Source: Betaproteobacteria bacterium
Lineage (GTDB): Bacteria > Pseudomonadota > Gammaproteobacteria > Burkholderiales > Ga0077523
DNA length: 64,000 nt
Assembly: GCA_016125475.1 (NCBI GenBank)
Contig: WGLR01000023.1
Coordinates: 62,001 to 126,000 of the forward strand
Reading direction: 5' to 3'
Shown here: piece after piece, positions 1 to 8,182 of the stretch
Layout of the letters: each line of letters begins with the position of its first letter
Numbering within the stretch: the stretch's first letter is position 1
Translations under genes and position numbers: made by a program
The notes under the pieces: generated by a model
Seen by the model: only the letters and a program-made list of their open reading frames with translations
Database searches by the model: none
What the model was told of the DNA's origin: nothing

Positions 1-1
1 G

Positions 2-181
2 CGCATGCGCCTGCAGCTGGACGTGTCGTCGGGTCTCGCGCGCACCTGCGACGCGCTCGGCCGTGACGACGACGCGCGTCGTCACGGCGAGGCTGCGCGG
101 AGCGTGGCCCGTGCGATCGTGGCGAGCCTCGGATCCTGCGGCCTGGAGGCCGGACTGGAGGTCGGCGGGCGGTCGCGGTAA
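2..181 (+). CDS. C-terminal end of a helical-repeat (TPR/regulator-like) protein, partial
   Basis: An open frame enters from the window edge and stops with TAA, leaving 59 residues. The segment is amphipathic and helical, with an LGR-DDDARRHGEAAR stretch like the last TPR-type helices of large ATPase/adenylate-cyclase or LuxR-type regulators, which often close with such a pattern. No catalytic motif lies in the visible part, so the function of the whole protein cannot be told. It converges on the minus-strand SDR that ends 15 bases downstream. Confidence 0.5.
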   Translation, partial: RMRLQLDVSSGLARTCDALGRDDDARRHGEAARSVARAIVASLGSCGLEAGLEVGGRSR

Positions 182-195
182 CTGCCGTGCCGCGG

Positions 196-963
196 CTAGC
201 GCGCACCCGACGCGAGAAAGCCGCCGTCGACCGGAATCACGATGCCCGTCACGTACGCCGCGCCGTCCGACGCGAGGTAGGACGCCGCCGCCGCGATCTC
301 CTCCGGCGTGCCGTAGCGGTTCATCGGGATCGCGCTCGTGTACGCGTGCCGGAACTCGGCGGAATGGAGCACGCGCGTCATCGGCGTGTCCACGGGGCCC
401 GGTGCGATCGCGTTCGCGGTCACGTGGTGTTCGGCGAGTTCGACGGCCATCTGCCGCGTGAGGCCGATCACCGCTGCCTTCGACGTCCCGTAGGCGGTAC
501 GTCCGAGTCCCACGGCGCGCATGCCCGCGACCGACGCGATGTTGATGATCCGGCCCCAGCGTGCGCGCATCATGATGCGGGCCGCGTGCTGGGCGCACAG
601 AAGCGTGCCCGTCACGTTGACGTTCAGGTGAGCCTGCCAGCTGTCGAGCGGGAACTCCACGAACGGGAAGGTCTTCGCGATGCCGGCGTTGTTCACGAGC
701 ACGTCGCACCGTCCCCACTGCCGGTCGATCGCCTCGAACGCCGCCGCGACCGACGCGGCGTTGCCGACGTCGAGCCGGACGGGCGAGGCCGCGAAGCCGT
801 CGCGAACGAGCGCGTCGGCCTTGTTGCGGGCTTCCGTTTCGTCGATGTCGCCGATCAGCACGCGCATCCCGTCCGCCGCGAGCCTGTCGGCGATGGCGGC
901 GCCGATGCCTTTCGCAGCGCCCGTGATCAGTGCGATGCGCGGTGTACCGTTGTCCGTTGTCAT
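196..963 (-). CDS. SDR family NAD(P)-dependent oxidoreductase
   Basis: Classical short-chain dehydrogenase/reductase of 255 aa. It has the N-terminal cofactor motif TGAAKGIG, the NNAG motif, a catalytic Ser in the IASVAG strand, the YxxxK pair (YGTSK) and a PVDGG C-terminal segment. It is the last gene of a minus-strand operon, 25 bases after the DUF1537 kinase. The likely job is oxidation or reduction of a hydroxyl/keto group on the sugar-acid substrate of that operon. The substrate is inferred from context only. Confidence 0.9.
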   Translation of the reverse strand: MTTDNGTPRIALITGAAKGIGAAIADRLAADGMRVLIGDIDETEARNKADALVRDGFAASPVRLDVGNAASVAAAFEAIDRQWGRCDVLVNNAGIAKTFPFVEFPLDSWQAHLNVNVTGTLLCAQHAARIMMRARWGRIINIASVAGMRAVGLGRTAYGTSKAAVIGLTRQMAVELAEHHVTANAIAPGPVDTPMTRVLHSAEFRHAYTSAIPMNRYGTPEEIAAAASYLASDGAAYVTGIVIPVDGGFLASGAR

Positions 964-988
964 GGCATGGTTCCGTTCAGGTTTCGAT

Positions 989-2347
989 TCACGTCGCGTC
1001 GCCGCGGGCCCGGCCGAAATAGTCGGCCCGTCCCATCTGACCGCCTTTCAGGGCGATTTCCAGTCCGTCCAGGCGGGAGTCGGTGGAATGACCGCGGCAG
1101 AGTGGTGCCCCGGGCGTGAGTTCCGAGAGCATCTCGAGGGCGTAGAGACCGAGTTCCTGGGTCGCGTAACTGGACGTGTCCCCGCCCGCGATCACGACGC
1201 GTCGCAGGCCCGTGCGGGCCAGGAGATCGCGCGCGAGTCGTCCCATGGCCGCGCCGAGGATCTTCGCGGTGCCCGCGCCGCGGGCGAGTCGGTCCCGCGT
1301 GGCGCGGATGCCGGGATCGTCCGGCCCCGACGCCGAGTACACGACAACACTGCGCCCGCGATCGAGCGCGGCGAGTGCCTGTCCGAACAGCGTGTCGAGG
1401 GCCGCGTCCGCGCGCGCAGGTTGCACGAGGTCCTCGGTCGGCGCGCGCAGCGTGTCGAACCCGTGTGCGGCTGCCCAGGCGATCTGCTGCGCCGTCATCG
1501 GCGAGGCGCTGCCGGAGATCACGAGGAGCCTGTCCACGGGAGCGATGGACGGGAACACGGCGCGACCGGCCCCAATCGTGCCGGTCTCCCGCCAGTGTGC
1601 GGTGAGCGCGTATCCGATACCGGAGGAACCGACCGCGAAGTGTCGCGTGCGGAGGGCCTCCGTCCAGATGAGCCGGCCCGCCTGGCGCAGGCGCGCGTCG
1701 TCGAGGACGTCGTACAGCAGCATGCCCGGCCTGTCCTGCATCCGGTGCGCGAAACGTTCGTCGACACGCGCGTCGTCGCCCTCGAGGTCGAGCAGGCTCA
1801 TGAGGTTCACCCGTGCCTGCGTCTGTCGTCCGAGGTGGGTGCGGAGGTCCGACTCGTCCATCGGCGTGGACGGGTGGTGCGCCATGGTCGGGTGGCGGTC
1901 GAGCCGGAAGATCTCGTCGCCTGCCGCGGCGAAGTGATTGCCGAAGACCGTGAACCGGCGCAGTGGCGGGGCACCCGCGAGCACCGAGACCGTGCGTCCG
2001 TCATTGAGGCTGCGGCGGGCCATGTCCACGACGTGCCCGATGTTCCCGATCGTGGGCGAGGAGTCGAACGTGGAACAGACCTTGTAGTGCAGGAGCGGTG
2101 CGCCGAGATCCCAGAGTCGCTGCAGGACGGGAGCGAGTTCGGCGTCCATCTCCGCGGGAGTCATTGCGCGGCTCGTGCCCGCCACGCCTACGCAGCGGAC
2201 ATCCGCGAATCGTCCGGCGAGGGCGTCACGGTCCGGTGGTTCAAGGAACAGCACCGTGCGCAACCCGGCGGACGCGAGTGCTTCCATCGCATCCGTGGAC
2301 CCCGTGAAGTCGTCGCCGTAGAAGGCCAGCAGGCGGTCGCCACTCAT
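989..2347 (-). CDS. Four-carbon acid sugar kinase / DUF1537 family kinase (OiaK/OtnK-like)
   Basis: A 452-aa ATP-dependent kinase of the DUF1537 family, which phosphorylates short sugar acids such as 4-carbon acids or 3-oxo-isoapionate. The N-terminal signature YGDDFTGSTDAME lies near residues 9-21. The C-terminal nucleotide-binding part has VIAGGDTSSYAT and LKGGQMG. The ATG overlaps the stop of the RuBisCO-like gene (ATGA), so the two are translationally coupled. In known D-apionate pathways a DUF1537 kinase (OiaK) makes 3-oxo-isoapionate-4-phosphate for a RuBisCO-like enzyme, which is exactly this pairing. The substrate remains inferred. Confidence 0.88.
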   Translation of the reverse strand: MSGDRLLAFYGDDFTGSTDAMEALASAGLRTVLFLEPPDRDALAGRFADVRCVGVAGTSRAMTPAEMDAELAPVLQRLWDLGAPLLHYKVCSTFDSSPTIGNIGHVVDMARRSLNDGRTVSVLAGAPPLRRFTVFGNHFAAAGDEIFRLDRHPTMAHHPSTPMDESDLRTHLGRQTQARVNLMSLLDLEGDDARVDERFAHRMQDRPGMLLYDVLDDARLRQAGRLIWTEALRTRHFAVGSSGIGYALTAHWRETGTIGAGRAVFPSIAPVDRLLVISGSASPMTAQQIAWAAAHGFDTLRAPTEDLVQPARADAALDTLFGQALAALDRGRSVVVYSASGPDDPGIRATRDRLARGAGTAKILGAAMGRLARDLLARTGLRRVVIAGGDTSSYATQELGLYALEMLSELTPGAPLCRGHSTDSRLDGLEIALKGGQMGRADYFGRARGDAT

Positions 2348-3615
2348 CCGGCGCGCTTCCCGAACTTCGCGATCGCGGCCTCGAGTTCGGGCCGCGTGCG
2401 CGCGTACTCCGCGAGCGGGACGCCCGCGATGGCGGCCTCCCAGCCCTGCCGCATGCTCAGCACCCCGGCCGCGGTGCCGCCCGGATGGGCGATGATTCCG
2501 CCCCCGGCGAGGTGGATCACGTCGTGCGTGCGGGTCGTGCCCCAGATGTCCACCGCGGACCCGGCCCACTGCGCGGACGAGATCGCGGGCATCACGCGAT
2601 AGTCGCCGAACATGGGCGTCAGGCAGTCGCGGATCGATTGCGCCACCTCGTCGTTCGTCTCCCAGAACTTGCTGTCGAACCCCCCTACGTGCAGGTGGTC
2701 CACGCCCGCGAGCCGGTACATCTTCTGGAACGCGGTGAAACCGATGCCGAGCATCGGGTCGCGTGCCATGGCGCCGAAATACGCGCGGTGGCCGTGGATC
2801 GGCAGTTCGCAGTGTCGACGCAGGTGCGCCACCGCGGCGAGACCGACACAGTTGACGTTGACCATCACGCACGTCCCGCCGGCGTCCCGCACCATGTCGT
2901 GCGCCCGCAGCATGTGGTCGATGTCGCCCGTGATGTTGAACGCGTACATCGCCTTGCGACCGGTCGCGTCGGCCACGCGCTCGATCTCCGCCATGACCGC
3001 CGGTACGCGTTCCGCGAGCGGGGCGTACGGAGGGTCGGCGTTGAGTTCGTCGTCCTTGATGAAGTCGAGACCTGCCGTGGCCAGATCGCGTACGAGCGGC
3101 CGGAGCGCGTCGATCGCGAGCCCGATGCTGGGCTTGATGATCGTGCCTACGATCGGTCGCCCGGTGACACCCGCGAGACGGCGCGTGCCGTCGATGCCGA
3201 AGCCGGGCCCCGGATAGCGGTCCGCGAATGCCTGCGGCAGTTCGAGGTCCACGAGTCGCACGCCGGAGAGTTCCTGGATCTCGTAGAGATTGCCCGCGAC
3301 GGTGGACATCAGTTCCGGCAGCGACGGGCCGAAGTTGTGGAGCGGGAACGAGATCGCGACCCGTCCGCGCCGGTACACAGGAGCCCCCTCGTGCGCCTTC
3401 GGACCCTTCGACCCCGGCAGAGCGGGCCGGTCCGACGTCCCGAGCGGTTCCAGGCTCTCGATGCGTGCCCCGAAGCGCTCCTTCAGTTCCTGTGTCTCGC
3501 CCGGGACCGACACGAACGTCCCGCTCGACTGTTCTCCCGCGATCACTTCCGCTGCGTGCTCGAGCGCGTGGGGGCTCTCGATCAGATAGGTCGCGAGCAC
3601 TCGATCGTCAGTCAT
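2344..3615 (-). CDS. RuBisCO-like protein (form IV), probable sugar-acid phosphate decarboxylase or transcarboxylase/hydrolase (OiaX/OiaT-like)
   Basis: A 423-aa RuBisCO large-chain homologue. By eye it keeps the carbamylated-Lys motif (LDFIKDDE, matching Lys201/Asp203/Glu204), Lys175 (IIKP) and a Lys at the loop-6 position after HVGGFDS. Lys177 of the IKPK motif is replaced (IIKPS), so it should not be a true CO2-fixing RuBisCO. Known OiaX decarboxylates, and OiaT hydrolyses, 3-oxo-isoapionate-4-phosphate. I cannot separate these by sequence alone. No erythrulose-phosphate isomerase is visible, which would fit the OiaT-type reaction (3-phosphoglycerate plus glycolate). The start is supported by a GAGG-type site upstream. 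It is coupled to the kinase by a 4-base overlap. Confidence 0.88.
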   Translation of the reverse strand: MTDDRVLATYLIESPHALEHAAEVIAGEQSSGTFVSVPGETQELKERFGARIESLEPLGTSDRPALPGSKGPKAHEGAPVYRRGRVAISFPLHNFGPSLPELMSTVAGNLYEIQELSGVRLVDLELPQAFADRYPGPGFGIDGTRRLAGVTGRPIVGTIIKPSIGLAIDALRPLVRDLATAGLDFIKDDELNADPPYAPLAERVPAVMAEIERVADATGRKAMYAFNITGDIDHMLRAHDMVRDAGGTCVMVNVNCVGLAAVAHLRRHCELPIHGHRAYFGAMARDPMLGIGFTAFQKMYRLAGVDHLHVGGFDSKFWETNDEVAQSIRDCLTPMFGDYRVMPAISSAQWAGSAVDIWGTTRTHDVIHLAGGGIIAHPGGTAAGVLSMRQGWEAAIAGVPLAEYARTRPELEAAIAKFGKRAG

Positions 3616-3680
3616 CCTGCTTCCTCTGCCTAGAACGTTGCACGGTCGGCGCCGGGTCGAACCGCGGCCCCGGCGCGTCG

Positions 3681-4439
3681 TTACATCGCGCTGCCGCCGT
3701 CCACGTTGTAGACGTGGCCGGTCACGAAGGAGGCTTCTTCCGATGCGAGGAACGCGACCACGGACGCGACCTCGTGCGGCTGTGCCGGGCGGCCCATCGG
3801 GGTCATCGCGACGACACGTTCCATCGTGCCTTCGGGCAGTCTCTGCAGCTGCCGCTCCGCGAGCGCCGTCATCGTGAGACTTGGGGAGACGGCGTTCACG
3901 CGGATGCCGGATTTCGCGAACTCGCGCGCGAGCGCCTTGGTGAGCGCGATCACCGCGCCCTTCGACGTCGAATACGCGGCGGTGCCGAGCAGACCGCCTC
4001 CGCGCTGTCCGGCGACCGAGCTCAGGTTCACGATGGATCCGCTGCCCTGCCGCAGCATCACGGGAATCACGGCCTGGCAGCAGATCCAGACGCTCGTCGT
4101 GTTGATGCGCATCACGCGCTCGTAGTCGTCGAGCGTGAGGTCGAGGAAGGGCCTGGGACTCTCGACGCCGGCGTTGTTCACCAGCACGTCGATGCGCCCG
4201 AGCCGCGACGAGATGCCGTTCACCATCGCCGCGACGCTTCCCGGATCCGTGACGTCGACCGCAGTCGCCTCGACGGGCAGCCCGTCGGACTGCAGGCGTC
4301 CGGCCGTTTCGCGAGCCGCCTCCTCGCGCAGGTCGGCGATCACCGTCCGACAGCCACGCGCGCCGAGCGCGCGCGCCGTCGCTTCTCCGATGCCACCGGC
4401 GCCGCCGGTCACGATTGCCACTGGTTCGCTGACAGCCAT
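3681..4439 (-). CDS. SDR family NAD(P)-dependent oxidoreductase
   Basis: A 252-aa classical SDR and first gene of the minus-strand sugar-acid operon, 65 bases before the RuBisCO-like gene. Motifs are TGGAGGIG (cofactor), NNAG, a Ser in NLSSVAG, YSTSK as the catalytic Tyr/Lys pair, and a NVDGG tail. It probably oxidises the entering sugar or sugar acid before phosphorylation. Its precise substrate is unknown. The promoter should lie in the 200 bases shared with the divergent EthD-like gene. Confidence 0.9.
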   Translation of the reverse strand: MAVSEPVAIVTGGAGGIGEATARALGARGCRTVIADLREEAARETAGRLQSDGLPVEATAVDVTDPGSVAAMVNGISSRLGRIDVLVNNAGVESPRPFLDLTLDDYERVMRINTTSVWICCQAVIPVMLRQGSGSIVNLSSVAGQRGGGLLGTAAYSTSKGAVIALTKALAREFAKSGIRVNAVSPSLTMTALAERQLQRLPEGTMERVVAMTPMGRPAQPHEVASVVAFLASEEASFVTGHVYNVDGGSAM

Positions 4440-4640
4440 GATTTCGCCACGAAGTTTTTCCCGGGTCCGATTCTACTTCCGGCCACGGTCGTGGCCGGTC
4501 CGCGGCCCGGGATTTTTCGCTGGGGGCGGCGTCACGAGCGTGGTGCGCGGTGCGGGAGCGCGTGCTTGCACCCGGGATCGGGCGTGGTGCACCATCGATG
4601 CCCCCATCGGCCCGCGGCCGCAATCAGGAGGAGAGAGCAG

Positions 4641-4970
4641 ATGATCAAGGTGAGCGTGATGTACCCGAACAAGCCGGGCAGCCGGTTCGACCACGAGTAC
4701 TATCGCGACAAGCACATGCCGCTCGTGAAGGCACGCATGGGCGACAAGTGCAGGTACTACACGGTCGACCGCGGGATCGCGGGCGGCGCACCCGGCACCG
4801 ACGCGACGTACATCGGCATGTGCCACATCTTCTGCGACTCCGTGGAGGCGTTCCAGGCGGGTTTCGGGCCGCACGCGCAGGAGATCATGGCCGACATTCC
4901 GAACTACACGGACCTGACACCCGTCATCCAGATCAGCGAAGTCACCGTGGGACTGCCGGGCGGCGCCTGA
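4641..4970 (+). CDS. EthD family protein
   Basis: A 109-aa single-domain ferredoxin-like (dimeric alpha-beta barrel) protein of the EthD family. The hallmark is the N-terminal pattern FDHEYYRDKHMPLV, and a C-terminal strand ends QISEV. Family members assist degradation of ethers or small organic compounds or act as small ligand-binding/isomerase-type proteins, so the role here is unproven. A strong ribosome site (AGGAGGAGAG) precedes the ATG by about 6 bases. It is divergent from the RuBisCO-like operon and may share its regulation. Confidence 0.85.
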   Translation: MIKVSVMYPNKPGSRFDHEYYRDKHMPLVKARMGDKCRYYTVDRGIAGGAPGTDATYIGMCHIFCDSVEAFQAGFGPHAQEIMADIPNYTDLTPVIQISEVTVGLPGGA

Positions 4971-5042
4971 GCGTTACGGAGCCGGCGTCCGCCTCGGACC
5001 GGACTGCCGGTGAAGCGGGGACGGGAGTGCCCGCGGGGCGAG

Positions 5043-6134
5043 TCAGTAGAACGCGCCGCGCGCGCTCACGGGCCACACGTCCTCGACCCGGCCCGACCGC
5101 GTGCAGACGAGCCAGTCGTAGAGGTTGACGGTCGGGTCGCAGTGTCCGGGAATCAGGCGGATCTTCGTGCCGAGAGGCAGGTCGGTACCCGGTTCCAGTT
5201 CGACGACGCCGTGCTCGTCCGATGCGCGCACGTACGTCGCACCCGGAATGTCCGCGACGACCGGCATGCCCGAATCGACCGAGTGGGCCTTGAGCCCGAC
5301 GTCCACGATGGCGCGCGTGGGCGAGGGGCGGCTCATGACGGTCGCGAGAATGAAGAGACTCTGGCGGAACGTGGCGACGGGCCTGCCTTCCCCATCGAGA
5401 TTGCGTCCGTAGTCGGCATCCATGAATACGTAGGAGCCGGGCTGGATCTCGCCATAGACGCCGCCCGACGCCTCGATCGGGTACGTGCCCGTGCCGGCAC
5501 CGGTCACCACGGGTACGGCGATGCCCTTGTCGCGGAGCGCGGCGAGCGTTTCGCGGACCAGGGTCGTCGCCTTCGCGATCGCGTGCTCGCGTTCGGCCAC
5601 CGTCCGCAGGTGCTGTGCACCGCCCTGATACGCGTGAATGCCGCCGAAGCGCAGATTGCCCTGCGCCACGATGAGCCCCGCGAGCGCCGCGGCGGGTTCG
5701 CCGGGCGCCACGCCGCAGCGACCCGCCCCGACGTCGAGCTCGACGAGGACCTCCAGTTCCACGCCGGCTTCCTCGGCGGCCTTCTGCAGCGCACGCACGT
5801 TCTCCGCGTCGTCTGCGAGCACGAGCATCTTCGCGCGACGCGCGAGCCGGGCCAGCCGTGCGAGCTTGGTGGCACCCACGACCTCGTTGCTGACGAGCAC
5901 GTTCGCGATGCCGCCGTCGACGAGCGCCTCGGCCTCGCTGACCTTCTGGCAGCACACGCCGACCGCACCGCGTGCGATCTGCCTGCGCGCGATCGCCGGG
6001 CACTTGTGACTCTTCGCGTGCGGGCGGACACGCACGTTCCGTCCCGCGAGCGACGCGTCCAGCGCGTCGAGGTTGAATTCGAACGCGTCAAGGTCGAGCA
6101 GCAGTGCCGGCGTGTCGATCTCGTCCCGCGACAT
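5043..6134 (-). CDS. DSD1-type PLP-dependent aldolase/dehydratase (D-threonine aldolase family)
   Basis: A fold-type III (alanine racemase N-domain) enzyme of 363 aa. RPHAKSHK carries the Schiff-base Lys at about residue 41. The C-terminal GHCDPTVNL motif supplies the His and Asp metal ligands typical of D-threonine aldolase, 3-hydroxyaspartate aldolase and D-serine dehydratase. I chose the ATG at 6134 (MSRDEIDTP), since the only longer reading uses a GTG and adds an unrelated proline-rich stretch. It cleaves a D-beta-hydroxy amino acid to glycine plus an aldehyde, or dehydrates D-serine. Which one cannot be read from the sequence. Confidence 0.87.
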   Translation of the reverse strand: MSRDEIDTPALLLDLDAFEFNLDALDASLAGRNVRVRPHAKSHKCPAIARRQIARGAVGVCCQKVSEAEALVDGGIANVLVSNEVVGATKLARLARLARRAKMLVLADDAENVRALQKAAEEAGVELEVLVELDVGAGRCGVAPGEPAAALAGLIVAQGNLRFGGIHAYQGGAQHLRTVAEREHAIAKATTLVRETLAALRDKGIAVPVVTGAGTGTYPIEASGGVYGEIQPGSYVFMDADYGRNLDGEGRPVATFRQSLFILATVMSRPSPTRAIVDVGLKAHSVDSGMPVVADIPGATYVRASDEHGVVELEPGTDLPLGTKIRLIPGHCDPTVNLYDWLVCTRSGRVEDVWPVSARGAFY

Positions 6135-6173
6135 GCCGGGTCTTGCGGGGGCGGGCAGCACGATGGGGCCCGC

Positions 6174-6503
6174 CTATTTGGGGCGGCCGGCCTGGCAGTC
6201 CGAGCGGATCACGGCCCCCGCCGTCTTCGGACTCAGGTTGCGGCCGAGGTTCCCGTACAGGATGTGGACGACGTCGGTGAGGTTCTTCTTCTCCACCGGA
6301 TCCCCGTAGGTGCGGGTCTCGAGCGCGGCCAGCGCATCCTGCTTCGAGCGGCCCGCCTGCTTCGCCGTCATCGTCTCGACCGCGAACCGGCCCATGTCCT
6401 CGCAGGTCATGGTCCCGAGTGGGTAGTTGGCGGCGTGGGCGACGCCGAAGGTCGCGAGGCTCAGGGTACCGGTCAGGAACACGGGCAGGAAAAGGTGTCT
6501 CAT
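6174..6503 (-). CDS. Small exported protein with two cysteines
   Basis: A 109-aa protein from the inner ATG at 6503, with a Sec signal peptide ending VAHAA and a mature domain of about 85 residues. The mature part has two Cys (TCEDMG near the N-terminus, SDCQAG at the C-terminus) that could form a disulfide. A second in-frame ATG lies exactly 21 bases upstream (6524), created by a short tandem duplication of the start region, and would add seven residues. I prefer the inner start because the signal peptide then begins MRHLFLPVF. I recognise no family. Confidence 0.7.
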   Translation of the reverse strand: MRHLFLPVFLTGTLSLATFGVAHAANYPLGTMTCEDMGRFAVETMTAKQAGRSKQDALAALETRTYGDPVEKKNLTDVVHILYGNLGRNLSPKTAGAVIRSDCQAGRPK

Positions 6504-6533
6504 GGGTAGACGCGGGTGTCTCATGGGTAGACG
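6494..6533. repeat. Direct repeat of 19 bp duplicating a start-codon region
   Basis: The 19-mer ggtgtctcatgggtagacg occurs at 6494-6512 and again at 6515-6533, a 21-base period. Read on the minus strand each copy holds an ATG, so the exported-protein gene has two in-frame starts (encoding MRHPRLP followed by MRHLFLP). Confidence 0.9.
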
Positions 6534-6589
6534 TTAGAATCCGGTTGATCACGAAAGTCCGCCCGATTGTAAGGAAATCTCTCCCTTCG

Positions 6590-8068
6590 ATGTTCTCCTT
6601 GCCGAGCCGAAATCAGCCCGGATCCGAGGGTCTGCCTGCAAGCCTGCGCGCGAACCTGCTCGCCGGCCTCAGAGCGTGGTCCCTGGTCGGCCCCGGCCCT
6701 GACGCGTGGCGCCCCGCGCCGTTCCAGCTCTTCCTGCTCCTTGGGCTGGACGTGCTGGTCGCGTTCCTGCTCGTGTACGTCCCCGCAGGCGGCGTCGGCG
6801 ATTTCCAGTGGGACGCACTCCCGCGCGCGCTCTTCCCGCTGCCGCTGGTCCTCGCGGCGGGCTTCGTCGTGGCCTGGCGTGCGCGAACGCCCGGGCTCTG
6901 GCTCCCGATCGCGACGGCCGTGCTCGGGACGCTGTTCTGGCTGGATCTGGCGTCGAACCTTCTGGCCCTCGCGCAGACGACGGGATGGCTGGGCTACGAC
7001 CCCGACGCGATCGACTGGAATCTCCTGCTGTTCGTCTGGTGGGCACTGGCGGCGGGTGTTGCCGTCGCGCGGCTGTCGCGAGGCCCCTTCCTCGGCCGTG
7101 TCGCGGACCTGGGCTGGACGGTCGTGCTCGTCGTCCTGCCGCTCTGGTGGGTGCCGAATGCACTGCTGTGGCTCGAGCCGCCCGCGGACGACGCGGCCGC
7201 CGACGTCTCGGACGCGAGCCGCGAGGACGTGATCTATTCGCAGAACAGGCTGCTGCGCAATCAGGCTCTGCGCCTCGCGCCCGAACGCCCGGGCGTGGAG
7301 GATGTCTTCTTCGTCGGGGCGGCCGGCTTCGCGGAGGAAGACGTGTTCCTGAACGAAGTGACGCTCGCCGCGGACATGATCCGCACGCGCTACGACGCGG
7401 ACGGGCACATCGCGCTGCTCTCGAACAATCCGCGCACGGTCGACACGCTTCCGCTCGCGAGCGCGACGAGCCTCGCCGCGACCCTGCGCGCGGTCGGACG
7501 GGTGATGGATCCCGCCGAGGACATCCTGTTCCTGTTCGTCACGACGCACGGGAGCGAGGACCACACGCTCGCGATGGAGTACTGGCCCCTGCAGCTGTCG
7601 GCGATCACGCCGGCCATGCTTTCGTCGATGCTGGACCAGGCCGGCATCAGATGGCGCGTGATCGTGCTGTCGGCATGCTACGCGGGCGGGTTCGTGAAGC
7701 CGCTCGAGAATGCGCACACGATGATCATCACCGCGGCGGATGCGAGCCACCAGTCATTCGGCTGCGGCGCGGACTCGGACCTCACGTACTTCGGCAAGGC
7801 CTATTTCGACGAGGCGCTGCGCGAGACGTTTTCGTTTTCGGGCGCCTTCGACCTGGCTCGGCGCACCATTCGCGCCCGGGAGCGTGCGAACCATTTCGAG
7901 GCATCCAATCCGGAGATGTTCATCGGTGACGCGATCCGGCCGCGACTGGAGCGTCTCGCGCGGCGGATGCAGGCTCGCCACGGCCGGCACGAGCACCAGG
8001 CGCAGTGCGGAGAGCCCGGCGCGCCCGACGGCGCGCCTTGTCGCCGGCGGGTCGTCGGGGCAAACTGA
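6590..8068 (+). CDS. Membrane protein with C13 (legumain/caspase-like) peptidase domain
   Basis: A 492-aa protein. The first 200 residues hold about five hydrophobic segments (near 46-65, 79-99, 105-128, 145-160 and 170-195). The following domain resembles peptidase C13, with the His in TTHGSEDH (about residue 320) and the Cys in LSACYAGGF (about residue 363), the order expected of a clan CD cysteine protease. The C-terminal 30 residues are basic and probably disordered. The ATG at 6590 is chosen because upstream in-frame codons are charged low-complexity sequence overlapping the divergent gene's promoter. A TPR protein follows 114 bases downstream. The substrate is unknown. Confidence 0.82.
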   Translation: MFSLPSRNQPGSEGLPASLRANLLAGLRAWSLVGPGPDAWRPAPFQLFLLLGLDVLVAFLLVYVPAGGVGDFQWDALPRALFPLPLVLAAGFVVAWRARTPGLWLPIATAVLGTLFWLDLASNLLALAQTTGWLGYDPDAIDWNLLLFVWWALAAGVAVARLSRGPFLGRVADLGWTVVLVVLPLWWVPNALLWLEPPADDAAADVSDASREDVIYSQNRLLRNQALRLAPERPGVEDVFFVGAAGFAEEDVFLNEVTLAADMIRTRYDADGHIALLSNNPRTVDTLPLASATSLAATLRAVGRVMDPAEDILFLFVTTHGSEDHTLAMEYWPLQLSAITPAMLSSMLDQAGIRWRVIVLSACYAGGFVKPLENAHTMIITAADASHQSFGCGADSDLTYFGKAYFDEALRETFSFSGAFDLARRTIRARERANHFEASNPEMFIGDAIRPRLERLARRMQARHGRHEHQAQCGEPGAPDGAPCRRRVVGAN

Positions 8069-8182
8069 GCGGGGCAGGGGTCTGCGGTGCGGCGTGCCCG
8101 CGCCCGCGGGCCCTCGGCACGCGTGACGCAGACGCTCCCGGGGAGACGGGAGACACTGGAAACCGGGGCAGGAGGAAGGAAC

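Noticed and set aside
2344-4623. RuBisCO-like protein with a 330-residue N-terminal extension
   Set aside because: The extension is the opposite-frame reading of the SDR gene at 3681-4439; the real start (3615) has a ribosome site and gives the family length.
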